Part shown: piece by piece, positions 1-9,044 of the stretch
Position numbering within the stretch: the stretch's first letter is position 1
How the letters are laid out: every line of letters begins with the position of its first letter
From: Magnetospirillum fulvum
GTDB lineage: Bacteria > Pseudomonadota > Alphaproteobacteria > Rhodospirillales > Magnetospirillaceae
Assembly (NCBI RefSeq): GCF_900108475.1
Contig: NZ_FNWO01000003.1
Location: 248,001 to 312,000 of the forward strand
Length of the DNA stretch: 64,000 bases
Reading direction: 5' to 3'
The notes under the pieces: generated by a model
Told to the model about the DNA's origin: nothing
Databases searched by the model: none
What the model saw: only the letters and a program-made list of their open reading frames with translations
Position numbers and translations under genes: made by a program

Positions 1-459
1 CCCACCCGGACCGAGTGGAATTTCGACGTGTTCGAGCGCATCTCGCGGCTGGAATGGGACACGCTGCTGTTCTTCTACGGGGTGATGATGTGCGTCGGCG
101 CGCTCGGCCTGCTCGGCTATCTGTCGCTGACCTCGCACCTGCTGTATGACCAGTTGGGGCCGACCAGCGCCAATATCGCGATCGGCGTGCTGTCGGCGAT
201 CTTCGACAATATCCCGCTGATGTTCGCGGTGCTGACGATGAACCCCGACATGGGGCTGGGGCAGTGGCTGCTGATCACCCTGACCACCGGGATTGGCGGC
301 AGTCTGTTGTCGATCGGGTCGGCCGCCGGTGTCGCTTTGATGGGTCAGGCGCGGGGGATCTATACCTTTTCCGCGCATCTGCGCTGGAGTTGGGCGGTGG
401 TGGCCGGGTATGCCGCCGGAATCCTGGTTCACCTCTGGCTCAATGCCGACCTATTCTGA
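1..459 (+). CDS. nhaD: NhaD-type Na+/H+ antiporter, C-terminal part
   Basis: The reading frame is open from the first base, so only the last 152 codons of an integral membrane antiporter are in the window. Several hydrophobic segments are visible, and the segment SAIFDNIPLMFAVL matches the conserved DNIP motif of NhaD-family sodium/proton antiporters. A glycine-rich stretch (TGIGGSLLSIGSAAG) follows, as in the ion-transporter superfamily. The family exchanges Na+ or Li+ for H+ across the inner membrane. An internal GTG at 28 is not the start, because homology-like sequence continues upstream of it. A possible hairpin plus T-run lies downstream at 588-619. Confidence 0.8.
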   Translation, partial: PTRTEWNFDVFERISRLEWDTLLFFYGVMMCVGALGLLGYLSLTSHLLYDQLGPTSANIAIGVLSAIFDNIPLMFAVLTMNPDMGLGQWLLITLTTGIGGSLLSIGSAAGVALMGQARGIYTFSAHLRWSWAVVAGYAAGILVHLWLNADLF

Positions 460-587
460 TGTTCTGACGGCGGAAATCCCGACCATGGCGCTTGACGCCG
501 GGGGACGTCGGCGACACAGTGGCAGGCGCTGGGATCAGTGGAAGGTTATCGTCCGGGGAGACGGTGGCCGGCATTTCCATTTGGACG

Positions 588-619
588 GGAGGCCGGGGGC
601 CTCCGGACGGGCTTTTTTT
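588..619 (+). terminator. possible rho-independent terminator after the antiporter gene
   Basis: GGAGGCC (588-594), loop GGG, GGCCTCC (598-604) forms a 7-bp GC stem. Seven Ts follow at 613-619, but 8 bases separate the stem from the T-run, which is longer than ideal. It lies between the antiporter stop and the next gene and fits a terminator, with moderate support. Confidence 0.45.
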
Positions 620-629
620 GGGGGGTCAG

Positions 630-2264
630 ATGCGCAAGCTGGAAATCAGGAGCGTTGAGGAGGCCGAAACCGAGGCAGGTGGCCTTGTCCCGGCTCTGTC
701 CCGGGCTTTGGCCGCCGTCACGGTTCTGGACGGCACCGTGACGACGTCGGAATATCTGTGTTTGGTCGAAGCCGCCACTGCGCTGGCCGACCAGTCCGAA
801 GACCCGGCGATGCCCGCCGCGATCGCGCTTCGGGCGCTGGCCGCGCCGGAAGGGCTCGAAATCGCCCTGCGCCGGTTGAGAGAGGCTGCGCGCGGTCAGG
901 AAGAAGAAGTCCGCCGCGCCGGGTTCGAGGTCGCTCTGCCGCTGCTGCGGGTCAGCGGCGACGATGCCCAAGACACCGCTGCCCGGTTCGCCGCCGCGCT
1001 GGGCCTTGAGGTCGATATCGAGTCGCTCGGTATTGCCGCTCCGGTCCGCCTCCGTCGCCGCTCGTCCCGGCCAAGCCCGTTCAGCCGACTGGTCAACCGG
1101 CGCGAGGACGAACGCCTGCTGGCGATCCTCGCCGTTGCCCAGGCTCATGGCCACACCGCTCTGGCCCGTTCGGTCGGCGAGCAACTGGCCGAGGGCAACA
1201 CCAATCTGGCCGCTTTGCGCGCCTCGATCGTCGAGCTTTCGCCCCGGATCGAGGCCCAGGTCGAGCGGTTGTCGGCCCAGCGCGAGGCGCTGGGGCCGCA
1301 GCGCCAGCTGGCCGAAATCCTGTGCCAGTCGATTGCAGCCAACGTCCGCCAGATCGAACAGCGGCTGGCGGCGATGATCCGGCGGATCGACTTCCAGAAG
1401 GAAACCTTTCGCGAGGACGTCCGCACCTTCCTCGACGATCCCGCCAACGGGGTCGATCTGGTGGTGCGCGAACTGATGTTCCAGGACGATCCGCTCGACC
1501 GTGATATCTGGGACAGCTTCGCCAATAGCGGCCATGGCCGCGCGGTTCAGCTTCGCTATGGCGAGTTGCAGCGCCGCTATGAATCCCAGATCACCCTGCT
1601 GAAGGAAGAGTTGATGCAGTTCCGCGAGGAACTGATCGCCAATCGCACCACCTTCATGAAGACGATTGATCCCAAGCGCAGCGCCAGTCTGGCTCTGCCC
1701 TCGACGGCAGGTAGCGTCGTCGAAGCCGATCCGATTCACACCCGTCCGTTCGGTCGCAACACCAGTCCGTCGATCCGCCGCGAATCCTGGCTGGGCCAGA
1801 ATCTGCCCCGGCTGTTCGAGTTCGGCGATCTGCTGGCCAACATCGTGCTGGTCGTCGGCGCCCTGGTGATCTGCGTCGGGGCCTACGAAGTGCTGCTGGA
1901 GGCGCTGACGCTCCAGGATCTGGCACCAGAGGCGCTGACTTTGGCCGCCGCCTTGGGGGCGCCGATGTTGCTGGCGGGGATTTACAAATGGTTGGCCAGC
2001 CCGGAAAAACGCCGGATTCGCGCGGCGCGTCGCCGCCGTGCCCGCATCCTGACCCGGCTGGATGGGCTGATGGCCGACACCGTTACCACCCATGACCGCA
2101 TTCTCGACGGGGTGGTCGAGGAATTCTTCTCCGCCGCCGAGCAATGCCTGTCGCCGCTGGTTCACTCGACCCAGCGGACTCTCGACGTCACCGTTCTACA
2201 GGATCGCTGGATCGAACGGTCGGCGCGGGCGACTCGCGACAGCCTCAAGGTTCTGTCGGCCTGA
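630..2264 (+). CDS. TerB-like/coiled-coil membrane protein, function unknown
   Basis: 544 residues from ATG 630, chosen because a G-rich ribosome-binding stretch precedes it. An in-frame start at 492 would run through the upstream hairpin and translate low-complexity sequence. Roughly residues 15-130 are helical and alanine-rich, with the pattern of a TerB-type domain (LSRALAAVTVLDGTVT). Residues about 190-380 are charged and rich in Glu, Gln and Arg, as expected for coiled coil. Two hydrophobic segments lie near residues 400-450 (IVLVVGALVICVGAY and LAAALGAPMLLAGIY), followed by a very basic stretch and a helical tail. It is probably an inner-membrane protein. The TerB assignment is by pattern only. 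Confidence 0.6.
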   Translation: MRKLEIRSVEEAETEAGGLVPALSRALAAVTVLDGTVTTSEYLCLVEAATALADQSEDPAMPAAIALRALAAPEGLEIALRRLREAARGQEEEVRRAGFEVALPLLRVSGDDAQDTAARFAAALGLEVDIESLGIAAPVRLRRRSSRPSPFSRLVNRREDERLLAILAVAQAHGHTALARSVGEQLAEGNTNLAALRASIVELSPRIEAQVERLSAQREALGPQRQLAEILCQSIAANVRQIEQRLAAMIRRIDFQKETFREDVRTFLDDPANGVDLVVRELMFQDDPLDRDIWDSFANSGHGRAVQLRYGELQRRYESQITLLKEELMQFREELIANRTTFMKTIDPKRSASLALPSTAGSVVEADPIHTRPFGRNTSPSIRRESWLGQNLPRLFEFGDLLANIVLVVGALVICVGAYEVLLEALTLQDLAPEALTLAAALGAPMLLAGIYKWLASPEKRRIRAARRRRARILTRLDGLMADTVTTHDRILDGVVEEFFSAAEQCLSPLVHSTQRTLDVTVLQDRWIERSARATRDSLKVLSA

Positions 2265-2331
2265 TTTGAGCCGGTCGGGCAATGGCGCGGGGCTCTCGCG
2301 CTGTTGTCCGACCGTGCGTCCGGTGCGGGCG

Positions 2332-2838
2332 TCAGCGCGGCCGTTTGCGCCATTCAGGCTGTAGCGCGGTTTCGCCACTTCGCGCCGGAGCCAGAGGCGG
2401 CCGCAAGTAAACCGCAATCAATTCCAAGTAAGGCCGCGCCGGCAACAGGAATTCGACGATTGCCGAAACCAGGGCGGTCGCGGTCGGCGGTGTTTCCAGC
2501 CTGAGGTCGGTGCCGAGCAAAATCCGACCCTGGGCCACCCGCAGCCGAGCCCCCGCCAGCGACTCGTTGGCGACGGCGCAGATGCGGGCCAGACCGGCGC
2601 GGGCCTGGGTCGATTCGGCGGAATAGGGCATCGGGCCGACATCGCCGACGACGCGGAGGGTCACGCACCCATGATCGACCTCGACCCGCCCGGCGAAGCG
2701 AATGTCACGGTAATGGAAGTCAAATTGGGTGGTCCCGTCGGCGAGCGGGAGGGCGTTGCCGCTTCCGTCGCGCAACACCGAACCCGGGTCGATCGGCAAA
2801 GCCCATCCTCCAGACCCTAAACTCATTATTTTCGTCAT
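2332..2838 (-). CDS. conserved hypothetical protein
   Basis: 168 residues from ATG 2838; a GTG at 2844 in the same frame is also possible. The protein has no signal peptide or membrane segment. It begins with a short Gly/Pro/Asp-rich stretch and contains regularly alternating hydrophobic residues (FDFHYRDIRFAGRVEV) typical of a small beta-rich fold, then an Ala/Leu helix (RAGLARICAVANESL). It converges with the coiled-coil gene, with 67 bp between stops. I do not recognise the family. The frame is supported by codon-position GC bias and by its placement between two clear genes. Confidence 0.55.
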   Translation of the reverse strand: MTKIMSLGSGGWALPIDPGSVLRDGSGNALPLADGTTQFDFHYRDIRFAGRVEVDHGCVTLRVVGDVGPMPYSAESTQARAGLARICAVANESLAGARLRVAQGRILLGTDLRLETPPTATALVSAIVEFLLPARPYLELIAVYLRPPLAPARSGETALQPEWRKRPR

Positions 2839-2970
2839 GCCCACCTACGTTACGAGCCCCAAAGCCCTTACTATGCATGCTGTTTTTCGGGATGAAAATC
2901 CAAAAGACCGGGTGTATAAGGTGCCATGTCCCGACGCATCCGGCGGGATACATGATCCGGAGGGGTGGAA

Positions 2971-3747
2971 ATGGCCGAGGAAAATTCACTGACCAAGTAC
3001 CTGTCGTTCCCCGTGAACCGTGAAGGGTGGCTTTTCATTGCGCTCTTCGCCGTGGTGGCGTGGGTGCTGGGTCAGATTTGGGGGTTGCTGGGGTGGCTGG
3101 GATTCTTCGCTACCGTTTGGAGCGTCTGGTTTTTCCGTGATCCGGAACGCGTGACCCCGTCTCGTGACGGTGTCGTCGTGAGCCCGGCTGATGGTGTGGT
3201 CAAGACCGTCGCGACCGTCGCGCCGCCGGCCGAACTGGGCCTGGGCGACAAGCCGCGGGTGCGGGTGACCCTGCTGCGTAATCTGCTCAATGTACATGTC
3301 AATCGCGTCCCGGTCGAGGGCAAGGTCACCAAGACCGTCGAGGTCGCCGGTGTTTTCGAAGACGCCTCGCGTGACGCTGCCGATTCCGAGAACGATCGTC
3401 TCGGTGTTGTCGTCGCTGCTGCCAACAACCGCCCGGTCGCCGTCGTTCAGGTTGCCGGTCTGGTCGTTCGTCACATCAGCAACGATCTGGTCGAAGGCCA
3501 GCCGGTCAAGGCCGGTCAGCGCGCCGGTATCTCCCGCTTCAGCCTCGATCCGATCAAGGATCTGGTGAAGCGTTTCAAGGGCGAAGCTTCCGCCGAAGCG
3601 AAGGATGCCGCCAAGGCGTCTTCCAGCTTCTCGCTCGGCCAGCTGGTTACCCGCGTTGACGTCTATCTGCCCGAAGGCGTGGCGGCGACCGTGGCTCCCG
3701 GCCAGTCGATCATCGCCGGCGAGACGGTTCTGGCCGAACTCGCTTAA
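2971..3747 (+). CDS. phosphatidylserine decarboxylase-like protein lacking the Gly-Ser processing site (probable pseudoenzyme)
   Basis: 258 residues. ATG 2971 follows GGAGGGG at 2959-2965 with 5-base spacing; the GTG at 2965 overlaps that ribosome-binding site. The N-terminus has membrane segments within residues 20-55, then [16 protein letters not shown] (catalytic-type Asp) and NVHVNRVP (catalytic-type His), as in short PSD enzymes. PSD self-cleaves at Gly-Ser to form a pyruvoyl cofactor. Here the RFGSR...YLP site seen in the next gene is replaced: RF (189-190) is followed by a 36-residue Lys/Ala/Ser-rich insert (191-226) and then TRVDVYLP. No Gly-Ser remains at that place, so it probably cannot make the pyruvoyl group. 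It may act as a partner or regulator of the downstream paralogue, or have another role. Confidence 0.8.
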   Translation: MAEENSLTKYLSFPVNREGWLFIALFAVVAWVLGQIWGLLGWLGFFATVWSVWFFRDPERVTPSRDGVVVSPADGVVKTVATVAPPAELGLGDKPRVRVTLLRNLLNVHVNRVPVEGKVTKTVEVAGVFEDASRDAADSENDRLGVVVAAANNRPVAVVQVAGLVVRHISNDLVEGQPVKAGQRAGISRFSLDPIKDLVKRFKGEASAEAKDAAKASSSFSLGQLVTRVDVYLPEGVAATVAPGQSIIAGETVLAELA

Positions 3748-3965
3748 ATCGAACCCGGCCCGGCGGGTGGGGCCGGACCGGATGTCGGTCGTGTGGGGGT
3801 CGCGTCTCCACCCGACCGGCGCAGGGGGCTCGAAACGACTGCCCTAGGGGGGCACTCTTCATCGGGCAACCGGCCTTACGATTAAGCCTGAATGACCCTC
3901 CTTCGTTCCTCGCGAACGGGGGAGGGTTTCCTGCCCGGCGGGGCCGATCACGTAAGGGGGGAGTT

Positions 3966-5153
3966 ATGTCCCGCAAAAGTGGAAAAAACCACCAGGGCGG
4001 CGATACGTCCGCTCTGTCCAAGACCAAACCTGCCGCCGCCAAACCGGCTGGCGCAGAGTCTGCCGCGCCGAAGGCTGCGGCCACGCCCAAGCCCGCCGCT
4101 GCCGCTTCTGCGGCTCCGGCCAAGTCCGCTCCGGTTGCCGCGCCGAAGCCCGCGCCCGCTCCGGTCGAGGCAAAGCCCGCTCCGGTCGCTGAGGCCGCGC
4201 CGCCCGCGCCCGCGCCGGTCGAAGTCAAACCCGCTCCGGTCGCTGAGGCCGCGCCGTCCGCGCCCGCGCCGGTCGAAGTCAAGCCTGCTCCGGCCGCTGA
4301 GGCCGCGCCGTCCGCGCCCGCGCCGGTCGAAGTCAAGCCTGCTCCGGCCGCTGCCGCGCCGAAGCCTGCGCCGGTCGAAGTCAAGCCCGCGCCTGTCGCT
4401 TCCGCTCCCGTCGCCAAGGCGGAGCCCGCCATCGTGGTGCGGCCCCAGACCCCCGGCGGCAAGCTGGCGGCCAAGCCCGCTTTTCTCGGGATTAACCGCG
4501 AAGGCTGGCTGTTCGTCGGTGCCGGTCTGATCGGCTGGCTGGTGCTGGGCGCCATCTGGGGCTTCCTCGGAACGCTGTCCCTGCTGTTCGCCGTGTGGTG
4601 CGCCTGGTTCTTCCGCGATCCGAAGCGGGTGGTTCCGGTTCGCCCCGGTCTGGTGATTTCGCCTGCCGATGGTGTGGTTCAGACCGTCGAACAGGCGGTT
4701 CCGCCGGCGGAACTGGGCTTTGGCCCCGCGCCGCGTCCGGTCGTCCGCGTGTTCATGAATGTGTTCAACGTCCATGTGAACCGCGTTCCCGCCAACGGCA
4801 CCGTCGCCCGGACCGCCTATCGTCCCGGCAAGTTCTTCGATGCCTCGCTCGACAAGGCCAGCGAGCATAACGAACGCGTCGCGGTGCGGCTGACCCTGGA
4901 AGACGGCCGCGACATCGCTTTCGTCCAGATCGCCGGTCTGGTGGCGCGTCGGATCAGCAACGATCTGAAGGACGGTCAGAAGGTCAAGGTGGGTGAGCGT
5001 TTCGGCCTGATCCGTTTCGGCAGCCGTCTCGACATCTATCTCCCCGAGGGGGCCAAGCCCTTGGTCGTGGTCGGCCAGACCGCGATTGCGGGCGAGACGG
5101 TGTTGGCCGATCTCACCTCGGCGGAACCGGCCCGGATCGGGACCACCCGCTAA
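3966..5153 (+). CDS. psd: phosphatidylserine decarboxylase with long Pro/Ala/Lys N-terminal extension
   Basis: 395 residues; AAGGGGGGAG precedes ATG 3966. The core (about 172-395) matches the short PSD family that converts phosphatidylserine to phosphatidylethanolamine at the inner membrane. It has hydrophobic segments near 180-215, [24 protein letters not shown], and an intact self-cleavage site RFGSR with Gly352-Ser353, giving the pyruvoyl cofactor on the small C-terminal chain. Residues 1-170 are low-complexity with repeats of the type [10 protein letters not shown], an extension not normal for this family. It lies 218 bp after the non-processing paralogue. No pssA follows, although psd-pssA pairing is common in alphaproteobacteria. 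Confidence 0.88.
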   Translation: MSRKSGKNHQGGDTSALSKTKPAAAKPAGAESAAPKAAATPKPAAAASAAPAKSAPVAAPKPAPAPVEAKPAPVAEAAPPAPAPVEVKPAPVAEAAPSAPAPVEVKPAPAAEAAPSAPAPVEVKPAPAAAAPKPAPVEVKPAPVASAPVAKAEPAIVVRPQTPGGKLAAKPAFLGINREGWLFVGAGLIGWLVLGAIWGFLGTLSLLFAVWCAWFFRDPKRVVPVRPGLVISPADGVVQTVEQAVPPAELGFGPAPRPVVRVFMNVFNVHVNRVPANGTVARTAYRPGKFFDASLDKASEHNERVAVRLTLEDGRDIAFVQIAGLVARRISNDLKDGQKVKVGERFGLIRFGSRLDIYLPEGAKPLVVVGQTAIAGETVLADLTSAEPARIGTTR

Positions 5154-5176
5154 ATCGTTCGGTCGGGTTACGATTG

Positions 5177-5215
5177 GGGCCGCGCCGCCTTTGGGCCGCG
5201 CGGCCCTTTTCTTTT
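5177..5215 (+). terminator. rho-independent terminator after psd
   Basis: GGGCCGCGC (5177-5185) pairs perfectly with GCGCGGCCC (5198-5206) around a 12-base loop. TTTTCTTTT (5207-5215) follows at once. It lies 24 bases after the psd stop codon. Confidence 0.85.
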
Positions 5216-5277
5216 AATACGCGCTGGGTGGACGTCTTTCGGGGGCGTTTTCCCCCGACCCCACTCTATCTTCAATT

Positions 5278-5350
5278 CATTGATATATAAAGGAAATGGA
5301 GGTTTGGAGGCGTTCGCCTCCAAATCGGTCCGGGCGATAGCCCGGCCGCG
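5278..5350 (+). repeat. dispersed double-hairpin repeat, copy A
   Basis: The unit starts with ATTGATATATAAAGG. Hairpin 1 follows: TTTGGAGGC (5303-5311), GTTC, GCCTCCAAA (5316-5324). Hairpin 2 is CCGGGC, GATA, GCCCGG (5330-5345), then CCGCG. The same order of parts, nearly the same sequence, recurs inverted at 40024-40092, and a diverged copy is at 41561-41631. Here it sits just past the end of lpd, which is read from the other strand, and past the psd terminator. It resembles a REP-like or MITE-like intergenic element. Confidence 0.75.
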
Positions 5351-5360
5351 CAGCGGAGCT

Positions 5361-6749
5361 TTAAATATGCAACGCCCGGCCAAAGGCGGCCAGAACGGCT
5401 TCGTGCATCGCTTCGGACAAGGTGGGGTGGGGGAAGATGGTGGCGATCAACTCGGCCTCGGTCGCTTCCAGGGTTCCGGCGACGGCGTAGCCCTGGATCA
5501 TTTCGGTCGCTTCGGGGCCGATGATGTGAGCCCCCAGCAACTCGCCGCTGGTGGCGTCGAACACGGTCTTGACCAGCCCGTCGGCTTCGCCCAGCGCGAT
5601 GGCCTTGCCGTTGGCGGCAAAGGGAAAGCGACCGATGCGCAGCGTGTGGCCCTGGGCCAGCGCGGCGGCTTCGGTCAGTCCGACCGAGGCGATCTGGGGA
5701 TGGCCGTAGGTGCAGCCGGGAATGTGCCGAGGGTCGATCGGATGCAGGCCGGTCAGTCCGGCGATCGCTTCGACGCACAGCACGCCTTCGTGGCTGGCCT
5801 TGTGGGCAAGCCAGGGCGGACCGGCAACATCGCCAATCGCATAGAGGCCGGGCTGATCGGTCCGGCACAGCGAATCCGTGACGATATGGCCTTTTTCAAC
5901 CCGAGCGCGGGTGGTGTCGAGCCCGATCTCCTCGACATTGCCGGTGATGCCGATCGCGACGATGACCCGATCGGCGGGCAGGCGCAGCGATTGCCCCCCG
6001 GCCTCGGCCGCGATTTCGACGTGGGACTCGTGCCGCGTCAGGCCGACGACCTTGGCCCCGGTGTGAATGCGTATCCCCTGGCGCTCGAATGCGGTCCGGG
6101 CCAGCGCCGAGATTTCCTGATCCTCGACCGGCAGGATGCGGTCGAGCGCTTCGACCACCGTCACCTCGGAGCCGAAGGCGGCGAAGAAGCTGGCGAATTC
6201 GATCCCGATCGCGCCGGACCCGATTACCACCAGACGCTTGGGCAAGATGTCGGGGGTCAGCGCCTCGCGGTAGCTCCACAGGAAGCGGCCATCGGGTTCA
6301 AAGCCGGGCAGCAGACGGGCGCGCGCGCCGGTCGCCAGGATGATGTGGGGCGCAGTGAACGCGCCTTTGCCCTCGACCGCGACTTGGCCCGGCCCGCTCA
6401 GGCGGGCGCTGCCTTCGATCACCGTCACCTTGTTTTTTTTCAGCAGATGGCGCACCCCGGCCTGAAGCCGCCCGGCGACATCGCGCGAGCGGGCGACGAT
6501 GCGGTCGAGGTCGAAGCCCAGCGGACCGGTTGACAAGCCAAACGAGTCCGCCTCGCCCATCAGGCGGTAAATCTCGGCCGAGCGCAGCAGGGCCTTGGTC
6601 GGGATGCAGCCCCAATTGAGGCAGATACCGCCCAGATGCGCCCGCTCGATCAGGGTAACGGAGAGGCCAAGCTGGGCGGCGCGGATCGCGGCGACATAGC
6701 CACCCGGTCCTCCCCCGATCACGATCAGGTCGCTTGTGCTTTCGGCCAT
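5361..6749 (-). CDS. lpdA: dihydrolipoyl dehydrogenase (E3)
   Basis: 462 residues, the usual length for E3. It reoxidises dihydrolipoyl groups of the pyruvate dehydrogenase complex and passes electrons through FAD to NAD+. Visible features are the FAD-binding GGGPGGYVAA near residue 12, the redox-active disulfide GGICLNWGCIPTK near residue 40, the NAD-binding motif VIGSGAIGIEFA near 180, the second FAD motif YAIGDVAG, and a C-terminal dimerisation domain with the HPHPTLSEA motif that supplies the catalytic His. It is the last gene of pdhA-pdhB-pdhC-lpdA, 15 bp after pdhC, so it is likely dedicated to this complex. Confidence 0.95.
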   Translation of the reverse strand: MAESTSDLIVIGGGPGGYVAAIRAAQLGLSVTLIERAHLGGICLNWGCIPTKALLRSAEIYRLMGEADSFGLSTGPLGFDLDRIVARSRDVAGRLQAGVRHLLKKNKVTVIEGSARLSGPGQVAVEGKGAFTAPHIILATGARARLLPGFEPDGRFLWSYREALTPDILPKRLVVIGSGAIGIEFASFFAAFGSEVTVVEALDRILPVEDQEISALARTAFERQGIRIHTGAKVVGLTRHESHVEIAAEAGGQSLRLPADRVIVAIGITGNVEEIGLDTTRARVEKGHIVTDSLCRTDQPGLYAIGDVAGPPWLAHKASHEGVLCVEAIAGLTGLHPIDPRHIPGCTYGHPQIASVGLTEAAALAQGHTLRIGRFPFAANGKAIALGEADGLVKTVFDATSGELLGAHIIGPEATEMIQGYAVAGTLEATEAELIATIFPHPTLSEAMHEAVLAAFGRALHI

Positions 6750-6764
6750 GGCACTCTCTCTTTT

Positions 6765-7670
6765 CTACAGCATCATCCGCAGCGGGTCTTCGAGCAGACC
6801 CTTCAGTGCGGCGAGGAAGCGGGCACCGGTCGCGCCGTCCACCGTCCGATGATCGACCGACAAGGTCACGCTCATCATTGTCGCCACCGCCAGCGCGCCT
6901 GCTTTGACGACGGGGCGGGGATCGGCGGCACCAACGGCCAGGATGCAGGCCTGGGGCGGGTTGATGATCGCGGCGAACTCGCGCACGCCATACATGCCGA
7001 GATTCGAGATGGTGAAGCCACCACCCTGATACTCTTCGGGCTTCAACCCGCCGTCGCGGGCGCGGGCGGCCAGCGCCTTGACCTCGGCGGAGAGTTCGCC
7101 CAGTCCCTTGCGGTCGGCCTGCCGGACAATCGGGGTAATCAGTCCTTCGGGCGTCGCGACCGCAATGGCGATGTCGATCTCGGTGAAGCGGCGGATCGCG
7201 GTTTCGGCCCAGGCGGCATTGGCCTCGGGCACCGCGCGCAGGCCCAGCGCGACCGCGCGCAAAATGAAATCGTTGACCGACAGCTTGTCGGGGGCGAGCC
7301 GGGTGTTGAGCTGCTCGCGCAACGCCAGCACCGCATCCATCTCGATATCGACGGTGAGGTAGAAGTGGGGAATCGTCGCCTTCGCCTCGGTCAGGCGGCG
7401 GGCAATCGTGCGGCGCATCGGCGAGAGCGGGAGATCGGTATAGCCGGTCGCCGGGGCCGTCACCCCTGGAGCCTGAGGCACAGGCGCGGGCGCGGGCGCA
7501 GCGGCAGGGACGGGCGGAGCCGGACGGGGAGCGGCCTTGGCCGCCTCGACATCGGCTTTGACGATCCGCCCGTGCGGGCCGCTGCCGGTCAGGGTGGCAA
7601 GGTCGATCCCGGCGGCGGCGGCAAGACGGCGGGCCAGCGGGCTGGCGAACAGGCGGGGAGGCTGGCTCAT
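6765..7670 (-). CDS. pdhC: dihydrolipoamide acetyltransferase (E2) without a lipoyl domain
   Basis: 301 residues from ATG 7670, whose last base-pair overlaps the pdhB stop as ATGA. Residues about 5-45 form the peripheral subunit-binding domain (FASPLARRLA...GSGPHGRIVKADVE). A Pro/Ala linker follows, and then the acyltransferase domain with PLSPMRRTIARRL and the catalytic DHRTVDGA near the C-terminus. It transfers acetyl from lipoyl to CoA. Usual bacterial E2 proteins have one to three N-terminal lipoyl domains and exceed 400 residues. Here none is present and no lipoyl sequence is encoded in frame upstream. The only lipoyl domain of the operon is on PdhB. Confidence 0.93.
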   Translation of the reverse strand: MSQPPRLFASPLARRLAAAAGIDLATLTGSGPHGRIVKADVEAAKAAPRPAPPVPAAAPAPAPVPQAPGVTAPATGYTDLPLSPMRRTIARRLTEAKATIPHFYLTVDIEMDAVLALREQLNTRLAPDKLSVNDFILRAVALGLRAVPEANAAWAETAIRRFTEIDIAIAVATPEGLITPIVRQADRKGLGELSAEVKALAARARDGGLKPEEYQGGGFTISNLGMYGVREFAAIINPPQACILAVGAADPRPVVKAGALAVATMMSVTLSVDHRTVDGATGARFLAALKGLLEDPLRMML

Positions 7671-9028
7671 CACGCGCCTCCTTCGCTTGTCCGGTTGCAC
7701 AAGGTGCGGGCGGCGGCGGCGACCGTATCGGGCTGGGGCAGGGCCAGATGTTCCAGATTGGCGGCATAGGGCAGCGGCACGTCGGCACCGCACACCCGGC
7801 TCGGCGGCGCGTCGAGCCAGTCGAAGGCGCGTTCGACGATCTGGGCGGCGATTTCAGCGGCGAGTCCGGCGACCGGCCAGCCTTCCTCGACAGTCAAAAT
7901 CCGGTTGGTCTTTTGTACCGAGGCGACCAGGGTGTCGATGTCGAGCGGACGCAACGAGCGCAGGTTGATGACTTCGGCCTCGATCCCCTCGGCCTTCAAG
8001 GTCTGGGCGGCGTCGAGCGCGACCTGAACCATCCGCGACCACGCCACCAGGGTGATGTCGCGGCCGCTCTGGACAATCTCGGCCTGGCCGAACGGGATCA
8101 CGAAATCGGGATCGTCGGGGACGTCGAAGGTCTGGCCGTACAACAACTCGTTTTCCAGCACCACCACCGGGTTGGGGTCGCGGATCGCCGTTTTCAGCAG
8201 GCCCTTGGCGTCGGCGGCGCTCCACGGCGCGACCACTTTCAGGCCGGGGCAATGGGCGTACCAGGACGAGAAATCCTGGCTATGCTGGGCCCCGACCCGG
8301 GCAGCGGCACCGTTGGGACCGCGAAAGACAATCGGACAGGACAATTGCCCCCCCGACATATAGCGGGTCTTGGCCGCCGAATTGAGGATATGGTCGATCG
8401 CCTGAAGCGAGAAGTTGAACGTCATGAACTCGACGATCGGCTTCAAACCGGTGAAGGCGGCCCCGCAGGCTAGCCCGGTGAAGCCCATTTCGGTGATCGG
8501 GGTATCGACCACCCGCTTCGGCCCGAATTCGTCGAGCAAGCCCTGGCTGATCTTGTAGGCCCCCTGATACTGGCCGACCTCCTCGCCCAACAGAAAGACG
8601 TCGGGGTCGCGGCGCATCTCCTCGGCCATCGCGTCGCGCAGGGCCTCGCGCACGGTCTGGCGATGGGTCGCCAGCGGCGCAGCGGGGAGGGCGGCGGACA
8701 CGGCAACCGGAGCCGCGGGAGCGGCCGCCGGGGGCGGGGCAGGCTGGGGAGAGGGGGGAGCCGCATTGGCGTCGGGCAGCGTTTCACCGTCCACCAGCAG
8801 CAGGGCCAACGGCGTGTTGACCGCGACTCCGTCGGTTTCGGCGGGAACCAGGATGCGGCCGAGAATACCGTCCTCGATCGATTCCAGCTCCATCGTCGCT
8901 TTGTCGGTTTCGATCTCGGCCAAGGCATCGCCGGATTTGACCGCATCGCCTTCGGCCTTCAGCCAGCGGGCCAGCCGTCCTTCGCGCATCGTCGGCGACA
9001 GCGCCGGCATCAGAATCTCGATCGGCAT
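7670..9028 (-). CDS. pdhB: pyruvate dehydrogenase E1 subunit beta with N-terminal lipoyl domain
   Basis: 452 residues. Residues 1-80 are a biotinyl/lipoyl domain ([11 protein letters not shown], with the lipoylation lysine in [10 protein letters not shown]). A Pro/Ala linker occupies about 85-120. The rest is the E1-beta transketolase-like domain ([45 protein letters not shown]). With PdhA it decarboxylates pyruvate and acetylates the lipoyl group. A lipoyl domain on E1-beta is known from alphaproteobacteria; here it appears to be the only one available to the complex. It overlaps pdhC by ATGA and follows pdhA by 16 bp. Confidence 0.95.
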   Translation of the reverse strand: MPIEILMPALSPTMREGRLARWLKAEGDAVKSGDALAEIETDKATMELESIEDGILGRILVPAETDGVAVNTPLALLLVDGETLPDANAAPPSPQPAPPPAAAPAAPVAVSAALPAAPLATHRQTVREALRDAMAEEMRRDPDVFLLGEEVGQYQGAYKISQGLLDEFGPKRVVDTPITEMGFTGLACGAAFTGLKPIVEFMTFNFSLQAIDHILNSAAKTRYMSGGQLSCPIVFRGPNGAAARVGAQHSQDFSSWYAHCPGLKVVAPWSAADAKGLLKTAIRDPNPVVVLENELLYGQTFDVPDDPDFVIPFGQAEIVQSGRDITLVAWSRMVQVALDAAQTLKAEGIEAEVINLRSLRPLDIDTLVASVQKTNRILTVEEGWPVAGLAAEIAAQIVERAFDWLDAPPSRVCGADVPLPYAANLEHLALPQPDTVAAAARTLCNRTSEGGA

Positions 9029-9044
9029 GGGTGGCGGTCTCCGC

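Noticed and set aside
546-2165. 539-codon frame on the minus strand
   Set aside because: Antisense to the TerB-like gene; composition rich in Arg, Gln and Gly typical of shadow frames.
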